The notes below the pieces were generated by a model. The model did not search any database. It was given only the letters and a program-made list of their open reading frames with translations, and was not told the DNA's origin. The position numbers and the translations under genes were made by a program. Below, in pieces: positions 8,278-16,435 of a stretch of DNA of 64,000 nucleotides. The stretch comes from CAWBRT01 sp963696525 (lineage in GTDB: Bacteria > Acidobacteriota > Terriglobia > Terriglobales > Acidobacteriaceae): contig CAVOKO010000011.1 in the NCBI GenBank assembly GCA_963696525.1, positions 186,001 through 250,000 of the forward strand, in the 5' to 3' direction. Positions within the stretch are counted from its first letter, which is position 1; each line of letters opens with the position of its first letter.

Positions 8278-9303
8278 CTAATGAATCTGGGTCTGTATCC
8301 AACTGTAATAATTCGGAACTCGTGTATACACGCCGGGCTTGCCGGGCTGTGCACAGCCATCTCCCCAACTCACAATCCCCTCTTGGTAATGAGTAGTGTT
8401 ATCAGGGCCGAGCATCGTCATAGGCCCACCGCTGTCTCCCTGACAAGAATCGCCCAGCCCATCACCTGCACAAATCATGGCATTAGTGATCGTCCCACTA
8501 TAAAGCCCGCCGGCCGAACTGCACGTGGCATTATCCACGAGCGGCACGTTCACATATAGAAGGTCATCGGAGCCCCGACCGGACCCTTGAAGTGTATCTC
8601 CCCACCCTGAAATTATCGCAACACTATGCAGACTTAAGATTTGAGTCTCGACTTGCGGCTGCACCAGGGAGATGGGCGACAAATCACTTATTGGAGACGT
8701 GAGTTTCAGCAAGGCAACATCATTCGCCATGGTTTGTCGATTGAAGTCGCCGTGGGCTATTAAGCGCTGAACTGGGACGAGCTTACCGCCTTGAGACAAC
8801 TTGGTGGACCCGACGAAGACTTCGATGTCTCCAGGTAGGGTCGAAGGCTGCAAACAGTGAGCAGCCGTTAGTACCCATTGTTGATCTATCAACGAACCAC
8901 CACAAAACTGGCCTTGATACGGCGTGCTATATCCAGCAAAAACGAGCGCCACTTGATACGGAAATTGACCTGGCAATGCTTTCTTGCCGTTGCCTGCTAT
9001 GCGCCCATTCTTGGAAAGACCGTTCGCGATCTCAATCTGACGACTTAGACGCGCGGAGACATTTTTGGCGGCCGCTTTCTCTTTCCGGTTCCCAGTATTA
9101 ACAATTATGTCAGCCTTGTACTTAGTTTCCATCAACTCAGCGGCTTGAGGGTTTGCAAGTATAGAGCGGTTTGCCAAAATGGTGATCTGTTGAACGGCGC
9201 TTGCTTTTCCGGGCAGATCAATCTGATAGGCAGCCTTTTGCTCTGAAAAGGCGGGTGCGATACCTAACAACATTGTGATCGTTGTCAGTAGCAGCGGTTT
9301 CAT
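8278..9303 (-). CDS. Secreted trypsin-like serine protease (S1 family)
   Basis: A 341-residue preproenzyme. A signal peptide occupies about 1-20, a propeptide about 21-101, and a likely activation cleavage follows Arg101 at R/IAGN. The chymotrypsin-fold domain has catalytic His149 (LTAAHC), Asp195 (NDVALLKL) and Ser291 (GDSCQGDSGGP). Asp285 sits six residues before the serine, the S1-pocket position of trypsin, so Lys/Arg specificity is predicted. SWGDGCAQPGKPGVYTRV is near-identical in layout to animal trypsins. A GGGAGG ribosome site precedes the ATG. It lies 22 bases after the upstream secreted protein, probably in one operon. Wobble positions are less GC-rich than in the surrounding core genes, which may reflect acquisition. 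Confidence 0.92.
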   Translation of the reverse strand: MKPLLLTTITMLLGIAPAFSEQKAAYQIDLPGKASAVQQITILANRSILANPQAAELMETKYKADIIVNTGNRKEKAAAKNVSARLSRQIEIANGLSKNGRIAGNGKKALPGQFPYQVALVFAGYSTPYQGQFCGGSLIDQQWVLTAAHCLQPSTLPGDIEVFVGSTKLSQGGKLVPVQRLIAHGDFNRQTMANDVALLKLTSPISDLSPISLVQPQVETQILSLHSVAIISGWGDTLQGSGRGSDDLLYVNVPLVDNATCSSAGGLYSGTITNAMICAGDGLGDSCQGDSGGPMTMLGPDNTTHYQEGIVSWGDGCAQPGKPGVYTRVPNYYSWIQTQIH

Positions 9304-9325
9304 CGTGGCCTCCCTTTTATAAGCC

Positions 9326-10693
9326 CTATTTGGTCTTGATTGGATTGATCTTGCTGATGAGCTTGGTTAGCGGTAAATCCGCTCCAAACAGTGCTTTTCT
9401 CACCCAATGAGTACTCAAGTTATTGTTGAACGTCGCCGCATCAGCCGCAGCCCCAACCGCAAGTGTGGACGGATATCGCTCTCTCATAAAGACGACGCCG
9501 CCAAACACAGATATTGGGAATGTCGTACTTTTTTGAAGCAAAGGGATAGGTTCGGAAAGTCCCACGAAAGGCCTGTGCAGCGGTTGTCCCGAAAGTGGAA
9601 TCCCGCCTGCTACGTGAGGAAAGAGGCCATTTTTCGGCCAGCGCCAAAAAAACGGGTAAAAATCAAAGAATCCATAAGCGCTCACGCGATTAACTACTGA
9701 CGAAACCACTTTACTGCTAACGTCAGTTATTTGGGTCTCTTTTACTCCAGGTATGCTAACAGCTATGCTTATGTCCCACCATTCTTTATCTAATGCATGA
9801 AGCGTACGGCTAATACTGTCTGAAGATTTTGCGGCGTCTGTGGCTGCCGGAGCGGCACCTGTTTTGCCTGCCGGAGCGACGGCTGTTTTGGCTGCAGGAG
9901 GCGCGTCTGTTTTGCCTGCCGGAGTGATGGTAATCGCTATGTCATAGGGAAGATGCATGGCAGGTTTGGTCTGATTAAAAGGGGGTAATGTGTCAACGCA
10001 GACGGTCTCCACCGCCCCCTCTTTAGCCGCACCGCCCGCTCCAAGAACGGCCGTTATTGCGCTAGCTAGATTAGCCTGATTCTCTGGAGTTTTCTGCGTT
10101 AGAGCCACCGCGTATGTCAACGCCACACTAGGCATACCCTCTGGCAATACTCCCTTTGGCAATACTCGAACCGTAATCAGTTGTGACGCCGGAGCACCAT
10201 ATAATAACGGCTCATTGCCATTAAGCGGTGGGTTCCATTTCTGAGTAAGCGTGCCATTTCTAAACCTATACGCATACCAAGAACTCGACTTTATTACGGG
10301 TGCCTTTGTTGAAGGGTCAGAAGCCCATATTATTACATGGAACACGTAAGTCGTATTAAGATCGGCAGGGTTCTTATCTGAAAATAACCCTAAGGTCTTT
10401 GAGAGAAACTCTTGCGTCAGCGTCGGCTTAAGGACCTTGGGATTAGATTCTTTAACAAAGAGGCCTACATTTAGGGCGTCAGAATCGGTCTTCACGTTTG
10501 GCGGCTGTGGGCAGTTAACCGTAAAGGTAAAGCCAGATGCGTTGGTGCTGTCTGTCGCTGGTCCACTAGCAAAAGCATAGTTTCCGAATACGTGAACGAA
10601 GCACAAAAGAAAAGTGAATACGGCAAAATGGATTCGTGTGAGTCTGAGCGGAACGGCAGAACAGAGCATTACTCCATCACCTTTCAACTCCAT
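9326..10693 (-). CDS. Secreted/envelope protein of unknown function, operon partner of the protease
   Basis: A 455-residue protein with a hydrophobic secretion segment at about 22-42 after a longer-than-usual N-region. The start at 10693 has GGAGG four bases upstream. A Thr/Asn-rich N-terminal domain (to about 245) is followed by a low-complexity Ala/Pro/Thr/Lys linker (about 250-290) built from repeats of AGKT/APPA type. The DNA beneath the linker is itself repeated. The C-terminal region of about 160 residues is rich in aromatic and small residues (FFDFYPFFWRW, GGVVFM), which resembles outer-membrane strands. I recognise no family. The short gap to the protease suggests joint expression. 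Confidence 0.75.
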   Translation of the reverse strand: MELKGDGVMLCSAVPLRLTRIHFAVFTFLLCFVHVFGNYAFASGPATDSTNASGFTFTVNCPQPPNVKTDSDALNVGLFVKESNPKVLKPTLTQEFLSKTLGLFSDKNPADLNTTYVFHVIIWASDPSTKAPVIKSSSWYAYRFRNGTLTQKWNPPLNGNEPLLYGAPASQLITVRVLPKGVLPEGMPSVALTYAVALTQKTPENQANLASAITAVLGAGGAAKEGAVETVCVDTLPPFNQTKPAMHLPYDIAITITPAGKTDAPPAAKTAVAPAGKTGAAPAATDAAKSSDSISRTLHALDKEWWDISIAVSIPGVKETQITDVSSKVVSSVVNRVSAYGFFDFYPFFWRWPKNGLFPHVAGGIPLSGQPLHRPFVGLSEPIPLLQKSTTFPISVFGGVVFMRERYPSTLAVGAAADAATFNNNLSTHWVRKALFGADLPLTKLISKINPIKTK

Positions 10694-11152
10694 AACGCCT
10701 CCAATCGCGGGGATTTAGGGGGACATATTAGGGTTCTTTCCCTAGCCTCCGAATCGTTCAGAATTGTCTCTGCTCTCGTGCGCTTTTGCAAACGCCACGA
10801 CCGACCTCTGACGAAAAATGGGGCGACGCCGTTCCATTTTGGTCCGTACCGCCTGATTGAGTTGCAATGGTGGGCCTACCTCACGCTGCTTTGGCGCAGG
10901 GGTAGTCAAATGGCAGAATGACGAAGCAGAACGGGTGCCAGAGGAAAGAAAAGAAAGCTGAAGGTGAGCAGAGGTTCCACAACAAAGGTGAACTTGACGG
11001 TGCCCCATATCTGGCATGCGACCGATGTGGGGCCTTTTCTTCTATCACATCTTTCCCATGCGCCAACATGGAGCACCGTCGATGACACTTCTGGCCGCCA
11101 GTCCCGGCTCGGAAACGATCGGGGCCTTCGACCTCGGACTAGCTCATCGTGA
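10694..11152. other. Intergenic region with one palindrome copy
   Basis: Apart from the hairpin GCCCCA..TGGGGC at 11003-11032 (a member of the CCCCATATCTG family, followed by CTTTTCTT and possibly able to end plus-strand transcripts), nothing convincing is visible. The open frames here lack ribosome sites and have no recognisable content. Confidence 0.5.
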
Positions 11153-11515
11153 TCAGTGCCCTATTCCGCCTTCATCGCGGAGTTCCTGTATGGCAATCCT
11201 GTCCCGGCGCGCTTTGTCGATGTCCTTCTGTTCTACCTGCTGATCTATCTCTTCGCGAGAATACGTTGCCTTTACATGTTTGTTCATGTGCGAAGCACAC
11301 ACATCCGGGTTGGAAACTGTCGAGACTGCGCCCTCATCGCTAATGAACACAGTATCACCGCTCCTTTCGGTGCAAGCTGGATCGCACGTGGCGCGGTTGT
11401 TGTTCTGTACGACACATTTCGAGTCGCAAACCCAGCCGCTCATGGTGTTGTCTTCTGCATTCAGCAAGATCGCCGAACACAGAACAGCTAAAAACAGCCA
11501 AGCGAGTCGTTTCAT
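11153..11515 (-). CDS. Small secreted Cys-containing protein
   Basis: A 120-residue protein with a clear signal peptide (about 1-19, ending LLNA). The mature part has paired cysteines in WVCDSKC and CDPAC plus one near DVCASH, a layout suggesting disulfides or metal binding. It resembles a widespread acidobacterial group of short secreted proteins with a G-W-x-x-D-x-x-C start, none of which I can link to a function. The start at 11515 is chosen over the frame's first ATG because AGGAGG lies six bases upstream and the signal peptide begins there. The tail is charged and probably helical. Confidence 0.75.
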   Translation of the reverse strand: MKRLAWLFLAVLCSAILLNAEDNTMSGWVCDSKCVVQNNNRATCDPACTERSGDTVFISDEGAVSTVSNPDVCASHMNKHVKATYSREEIDQQVEQKDIDKARRDRIAIQELRDEGGIGH

Positions 11516-11870
11516 CCTTTTCCTCCTACACGAGTGCCAAGTGGGCTGCCGCTCGTGTTTCCATGTGTAGATGTGTCTGTAGATGCGTTGATTCGGCGTG
11601 TCTGTTTTCCCGGCCAAGACTCACAACAAAAAAAGCCACTACCTGGGCGAGTGACCCTCGATCAGGGCGAAGACTTCGTCGGGAGCTGTCGGGAGCGGCA
11701 CGAACCAGCATTCGCTGTTCGCTTTGGAGGCGGCTGGCGGCGGCCCGCATTTGCAGAGCCATAGCGCGGAGCAAATGCATGCAATTCTGTGTTCGGTAAG
11801 TACGCTCAAGGGCGTGAAGTCCTGAACCGCCCGCGGTTTGCGAAAAGAAACCTTGGCAAAAGCTCGGCGC
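11516..11870. other. Intergenic region, nothing assigned
   Basis: 355 bases between two minus-strand genes. No ribosome site, hairpin or recognisable reading frame was found. It should contain the promoter of the secreted Cys protein. Confidence 0.4.
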
Positions 11871-12395
11871 TTACACTTCTCTCGCAGGCAAGAGCGGTTC
11901 TCTGGCCGGCGATCTGAACAGCCGGACGATGGTCGAGATGTTGATGATGGTGATCGCCGATTCCAGCAAGGTTCCTCCGATCGATCCGCTGATGATGTTG
12001 TTGGTCAGCCACATCAATGTGCTGGACAGCAAAACCAGCCGCATCGGAATCCCCCGCATGAAAAACATGGCCAAAGTGGCCCCGCACGAGCCGATCACGG
12101 GAAGCCAACCGGCGGCGCTTCTGGCAAAAGCCGCGCCGGCAGCTACATAGACACCGATGATGATCACGGCCAGCCAGGGCGAGCGAACTTTCATCGACAG
12201 GAACGAACGGAAGCACGATATCAGCGCACTGGCCGATGCGGAAAAATTGCCCAGCAAGGCAAAATGCACGCTATACGCGAGGCTTTCACTGGCCAGGAGA
12301 AACTTCAGGCGCCGATCGATCTTCTGAAGGAAGGCCCCCATTCCCAAAACAAGAGCGGCATATCCAACACACTGAGCGGGAGAAAACAGTTCCAT
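11871..12395 (-). CDS. ygjV: YgjV-type inner membrane protein
   Basis: A 174-residue protein with five to six hydrophobic helices, matching the bacterial YgjV family (about 180 residues, function unknown). The opening (FSPAQCVGYAALVLGMGAF) and the HFALLGNFSASASALI segment fit that family. The ATG at 12395 is preferred: the extra 17 upstream residues would start right beside a dispersed repeat and look non-native. Its N-terminal side is bordered by the repeat cluster at 12437-12629. Confidence 0.75.
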   Translation of the reverse strand: MELFSPAQCVGYAALVLGMGAFLQKIDRRLKFLLASESLAYSVHFALLGNFSASASALISCFRSFLSMKVRSPWLAVIIIGVYVAAGAAFARSAAGWLPVIGSCGATLAMFFMRGIPMRLVLLSSTLMWLTNNIISGSIGGTLLESAITIINISTIVRLFRSPAREPLLPAREV

Positions 12396-12436
12396 TTTTA
12401 GCAGTAGGTCTCCAAACAGGCGTAGTGCCCAAAAAG

Positions 12437-12629
12437 GTTGTGGCATAACTCAGGGCGTCATGCTGAGCGAAGCATCCCAAAAAACTGTCCCCGCCCCGTG
12501 TTGGGCTTTCGAGTTCCTTCACTTCCCTGCCCCAGCAACGGCAAAAAAGACCGTTGCTGGGGATCCGGCTCGCTCAAGATTTCGGCAGGTGGCTCAGGGC
12601 ACCCCAGAAAGCCTGAATTCTGGCTTTCT
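12437..12629. repeat. Composite palindromic repeat cluster
   Basis: Contains a GTGGCATAACTCAGGG..CGTCATGCTGAGCGAAGC arm (12437-12476, an inverted near-copy of 18919-18957) and a perfect 12-bp hairpin CCCCAGCAACGG/CCGTTGCTGGGG (12530-12562). It also holds a segment matching the inverse of about 14668-14703 (12566-12595) and a perfect 8-bp hairpin AGAAAGCC/GGCTTTCT (12606-12629). The last hairpin lies downstream of fabI and could end its transcript. Confidence 0.65.
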
Positions 12630-12663
12630 AGGACCCCGCTCAGACGCCGTCAACGACTCAACT

Positions 12664-13431
12664 TCAGAACCCCATAATGTTGTACCCGCAATCCACGTAG
12701 ATGGTCTCACCGGTAATTCCGGCAGCGCCGCGGCTGGCAAGAAATGCAGCGGTTGCCGCCACCTCGTCGACGTCGACATTGCGCTGCAGCGGAGCGCGCG
12801 TGGCGTGCGCCTTGAGCATTTCGCCCAGGCCGGCGATGCCGCGTCCGGCGAGTGTCTTGATCGGTCCGGCGGAGATGGCGTTGACCCGTATGTTCTTTTT
12901 GCCCAGATCGTATGCCAGGTAACGCACGGTGGATTCCAGAGCCGCCTTAGCCACTCCCATCACGTTATAGTTCGGCACCACCTTTTCGGCGCCAAAGTAG
13001 GTGAGCGTAATGATGCTGCCCCCCTGGCTCATCAGCGGAGCGGCGGCGCGCGCCAGCGCAATCAGCGAGTAGACGCTGATCTCGTGCGCAATCCGGAAGC
13101 CCTCGCGGCTGGTCATCACGAAGTCGTTGCGCAGCTCTTCAGGGGGAGCATAGGCGATCGAGTGGACGAGCGTGTCGACGCGGCCATAGCGGCGTTTCAG
13201 TTGCTCGAATAGCGAATCGATCTCGCGGTCGCTCGAGACATCGCACTGGAAGGCGTCTCCGGGCAGGCTGAGAATCATCTCCTCGGCTTCCTGCCTGATG
13301 CGTTCGTTCTGATAGGTGATGGCCAGTTTGGCTCCAGCGGCCTGAAGCGCCTGGGCGATGGCCCAGGCAATGCTGCGTTTGTTGGCGACCCCAAACACCA
13401 CGGCCGTACAGTCTTCCAAAGGATGCGACAT
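12664..13431 (-). CDS. fabI: Enoyl-[acyl-carrier-protein] reductase (NADH)
   Basis: A 255-residue short-chain dehydrogenase family enzyme that reduces trans-2-enoyl-ACP in the last step of each fatty acid elongation cycle. The cofactor segment VFGVANKRSIAWAIA (12-26) has the FabI-type spacing, SIAYAP is at 91-96, and the catalytic Tyr155-x6-Lys162 pair lies in YNVMGVAK, with Tyr145 also conserved. Length matches FabI (about 260). It is the target enzyme of triclosan-type inhibitors. It lies alone between repeats. Confidence 0.93.
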   Translation of the reverse strand: MSHPLEDCTAVVFGVANKRSIAWAIAQALQAAGAKLAITYQNERIRQEAEEMILSLPGDAFQCDVSSDREIDSLFEQLKRRYGRVDTLVHSIAYAPPEELRNDFVMTSREGFRIAHEISVYSLIALARAAAPLMSQGGSIITLTYFGAEKVVPNYNVMGVAKAALESTVRYLAYDLGKKNIRVNAISAGPIKTLAGRGIAGLGEMLKAHATRAPLQRNVDVDEVAATAAFLASRGAAGITGETIYVDCGYNIMGF

Positions 13432-13643
13432 TGGCAGGTTCTTACCCCAGCGGCAATAGGCTGAAAATCAGCAAGATACAGAATATCAGTATCGCGCCGG
13501 ACAGCCCAGCGGTGGCTACCGCAGTTCCCGAGTTGTTGTATCCCGCGGTGTTGCAATTCTCAGCAGCGCTTTTGGGCGCGCGCACATTTTCTCTGTGTAG
13601 GGGCTCACAGATTCCCTGGAGATTCTGCCCTATACTTCGTGCC

Positions 13644-13946
13644 ATGGCTACCACCGTCATCGAATCGCCTAACAGCATGGAGCCCCTACCACAACGAGGG
13701 GCATGCGTGGAGTTTGTGAAGTTCTGCAAGGAGCAGCATCTGCGAGCTCAAGCCGCCGAAACCTTCATTCGCATGCTCCACAATCACGCCTGGCAAGTGG
13801 AGTGCGAACACATTCGCGAAGCTATGCGCCCTGAGATCGACAAAATGTTTGCGCCGATTGAGCGGGACATTGCGCGGGGAGCAAACTGCCAGGAACTGCT
13901 TGCGAAACTCGTTAACCTTTTATCGGAACATAAAATGGGAAGCTAG
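13644..13946 (+). CDS. Hypothetical small protein
   Basis: A 100-residue predicted helical, charged protein without membrane segments, with two N-terminal cysteines (ACVEFVKFC). The longer open frame from 13431 reads through non-coding-looking sequence, so the ATG at 13644 is preferred. No good ribosome site precedes it. A TATACT hexamer sits at 13631-13636, seven bases before the ATG, which would fit a leaderless transcript. A minus-strand frame (13442-13645) starts in the same CCATGG and ends in a hydrophobic stretch, but it has weaker support. Function unknown. Confidence 0.5.
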   Translation: MATTVIESPNSMEPLPQRGACVEFVKFCKEQHLRAQAAETFIRMLHNHAWQVECEHIREAMRPEIDKMFAPIERDIARGANCQELLAKLVNLLSEHKMGS

Positions 13947-14247
13947 GGCGGTATGCATAGACCGTCACGTCGGTTCGCAAAAATGGCGGACCTCCTCACG
14001 GGGCCCCGACCAACCGGCCGCATCGCAGGCGGTGGGCTGGGTTCCAAACAGGCAGTCAACGGGCCGATATTTGCGTAGCAGATGTGGGGCTTTTCTGGCG
14101 GTCGGAACTCGATTCTGCCGCCAGTCGTAAATGGTAAAGGCCGCATCCATGTGCGGCCTTTATCGCGAAAAATTGCTTGTTTCGAAATTGTTGGGCACGC
14201 CGCGCCGGCCACCTACCGGCGAGACGAAATTGGACCACGTCTTAGTT
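13947..14247. other. Intergenic region with hairpin and half repeat
   Basis: Contains a half copy of the CCCCATATCTG family (GCAGATGTGGGGC near 14079-14091) and the hairpin listed separately. No gene seen. Confidence 0.4.
14136..14161. terminator. Strong hairpin, likely bidirectional terminator
   Basis: AAAGGCCGCA (14136-14145) pairs perfectly with TGCGGCCTTT (14152-14161) around a 6-base loop. A/T runs on both sides allow termination in either direction, which suits the minus-strand small gene ending at 14248. Confidence 0.6.
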
Positions 14248-14358
14248 TTAGTTAATGAATTCGCCCACGTACATATGATCCAGCAGCCTGAGCCCAAATT
14301 CCTTTACCCGTTCCCAAACCGACTTGGATTCAGTTGCACTGATCAGATTCGTTGCCAT
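14248..14358 (-). CDS. 36-residue small protein with a strong ribosome binding site
   Basis: On the minus strand AAGGAGG ends eight bases before an ATG at 14358, and a second in-frame ATG lies two codons upstream. The frame encodes 36 residues, beginning MATNLISATE and ending YVGEFIN, then TAA. The middle (SVWERVKEFGLRLLDHMY) would form an amphipathic helix. A strong hairpin follows about 90 bases downstream on the same strand. The combination of start signal, composition and terminator supports a real gene that is too short for usual gene calling. Function unknown. Confidence 0.55.
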   Translation of the reverse strand: MATNLISATESKSVWERVKEFGLRLLDHMYVGEFIN

Positions 14359-14921
14359 TGTCATTCCCTCCTTACGGAACGATCAACCACACTTAGTAGA
14401 TGAGCCAGCGCGCATTCCGGTCGCAAAATTGAAGGGATTTTTCGTCGATGCGTGTGGGTGCGCCTTTGGTGATATTTGTAGGTGCCCGTCGACATGCGGG
14501 TGCCCCATTCAAGCGAAGTGTTCAGTCCCACACGGGAATGAACACGAAGCTTGGGTGGGGTTGTTCGTCATCACGGCACAGGGCTTGAAAGTATTACCCT
14601 CTGATCAAGGTGGTGGCTTTTGAAGTGTCATTCTGAGCGAGTGTAGCGAGCGAAGTTGAGGCTTTGAGGCGGCGTCCGAGCCGCCTGCCGAAATCCTGAG
14701 CGAAGCGAAGGAACTGTATTTGATTCGTAATGCATAGAAATTGATTTGTAATGCATAGATCCTTCGCTTCGCTAACGATGGCATTCTGGAACTTATGTAC
14801 CGAGCTTACGGGACAGTACATTGGCTGGCGCGAACCTGCGGAAAGCGGTTGCGATTGGCACCATGAGAGCCTCAACTGCACCGCCTAGCTTAGAAACCAC
14901 CCCGAAGGGGTATTGTCAATG
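14359..14921. other. Intergenic region dominated by repeats
   Basis: Apart from the repeat at 14622-14790 and the upstream region of the small gene, no coding sequence or RNA gene is visible. Confidence 0.45.
14622..14790. repeat. Dispersed palindromic repeat with an internal 21-bp direct repeat
   Basis: Outer arms are GTGTCATTCTGAGCGA (from 14625) and a diverged right side TCGCTAACGATGGCATTCTG. The inner arms are GAGCGAAGCGAAGGA (14698-14712) and TCCTTCGCTTCGCT (14760-14773 approx.). Between the inner arms TTGATTCGTAATGCATAGA (from 14720) is repeated as TTGATTTGTAATGCATAGA (from 14741). A GGCGGC/GCCGCC hairpin lies at 14668-14685. Confidence 0.65.
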
Positions 14922-16187
14922 CTACCTAGCGTCGTTGGAAGCACATACCGCCGGAATCGGCGTCGAACCTGTTTCTTCTTTCACCACTTGTGCCGAGTCG
15001 GCAGACAGCCGGCTTCGCAAAAACAGAACGATGACGGAAGAGCCAACCATTAGGGCCCACGGAATTGCAGGCGAAATTAGCATAAACTTCGTCGCATATC
15101 GGACGAGTAGAAGCCATCCGAATGTCAACGCCAAACCTGCGCAAGATATCGTGACGCGTAAACGCATCGGTATTACCCTATCTGGCGACACGATTGCTTG
15201 TACCAGTAGCGCAAAGGGCATACTCGCAACAAGGTCAACAAGATAATGCTGACCGGTGCCAAGCGTCGCAAAAATAGTCAGCACCATATACGCCGCCGCC
15301 AGAACCCGGAAGCCGACAGACAGCGTGCGGGTGTTCCAGTACAGCAGCAATACCCAAGCCACATGCAACGAAGGGATTGCATTGCGAGGAATATCACGGG
15401 CCACTGGTATTTGTTCAAGCGCTAATCTTGGCAACAAATGAAACGGCAGTGGATGCAGTGGAAAATCAAAACAAAACACTGGTCCCGTAGCCGGAACCAT
15501 ATTGTAAAAAAAACAACCTCCTATTCCGGCGAGCATAAGTAATGAAATTATGTCCCACGATGGAACCCGAGCATCTCGTGGTAGGCGCAGCGCATAAACA
15601 AGTGCCATAAAGAGCGGCAGCGAAAGATAGGTAAGTATAGCTGCCCCCGCAAGCACACGCGAGGTTCTCATCACCTGACCAGCGATAAAGCTTGGCTGAA
15701 AGCCTAGAGAGCCATCGAAAACATACAAGTAAACGTCGTAGGTCTTAGGGTGCAGCAGATTTGCCAAGCTCAAAGCATGTTGAGCAGAAAATACAAAGAA
15801 CACCACTGCCACGGCGGGAGCCAATGGTGCTAGTGCTTGCCTACGAGTTTCCGTTGCTGACCACAGCACTCGCAGTGCGAGCAAGAGGAATGCACCCAAG
15901 CCCAAAAGTGCGAGTAAACTAGAAGTCCACGTAACCCAGTTAGCTATAGGAAAATGAACAAATGCCGCAAAACATCCTGAGGCGGCGATCCAGAAAAACT
16001 TCTCGCGAACGGATGATGTAACCCGAAGATAGAAAATCGCTGCGCCAGAGATAGCGAAGGGCAAATATGGGTTACTCAGATCGAGAGCTCGCGCCGCGAC
16101 AATGAGCAAGCATGTGAGAACGATACTGCTTAAAAACAATACTGATTTTTTGCGAGCAGGCGCACTCGTCCATTGTTCCCAACCCAT
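14922..16187 (-). CDS. PAP2-type membrane phosphatase/phosphotransferase
   Basis: A 421-residue polytopic protein with about ten to twelve membrane helices. The PAP2/phosphatase signature is split as PRNAIPSLHVAW (catalytic His of PSxH) and GTGQHYLVDLVAS (His nucleophile and Asp). This arrangement is shared with inositol-phosphorylceramide-synthase-like and lipid phosphatase proteins, so a role in lipid head-group exchange or dephosphorylation at the membrane is likely. The ATG at 16187 is preferred over a TTG at 16196, giving GGAG a workable spacing. Wobble GC is lower than in neighbouring core genes. It is bordered by repeats, which suggests accessory status. Confidence 0.8.
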   Translation of the reverse strand: MGWEQWTSAPARKKSVLFLSSIVLTCLLIVAARALDLSNPYLPFAISGAAIFYLRVTSSVREKFFWIAASGCFAAFVHFPIANWVTWTSSLLALLGLGAFLLLALRVLWSATETRRQALAPLAPAVAVVFFVFSAQHALSLANLLHPKTYDVYLYVFDGSLGFQPSFIAGQVMRTSRVLAGAAILTYLSLPLFMALVYALRLPRDARVPSWDIISLLMLAGIGGCFFYNMVPATGPVFCFDFPLHPLPFHLLPRLALEQIPVARDIPRNAIPSLHVAWVLLLYWNTRTLSVGFRVLAAAYMVLTIFATLGTGQHYLVDLVASMPFALLVQAIVSPDRVIPMRLRVTISCAGLALTFGWLLLVRYATKFMLISPAIPWALMVGSSVIVLFLRSRLSADSAQVVKEETGSTPIPAVCASNDAR

Positions 16188-16435
16188 TAAAGTCAAGCTC
16201 CAAACAGCTTTCAGTTTATTGCCCCGAATCTTACCCTAATTACGATCCAACTACTCACGAATAATTTATGGGAATGAGCCAGTGTTGTCGTGACCGAGGG
16301 CGCATCGGCCCAGTTGGACACACGGGAAAGATTGGATTACCGGCGGTGAAGTATACCGTGGCTCCCGATCTTGGTAGTCCGCCGGCGCATTTGCGTTGGG
16401 CGGGAATTTGGCCGATAGAATGAGCCACCTCGCGC

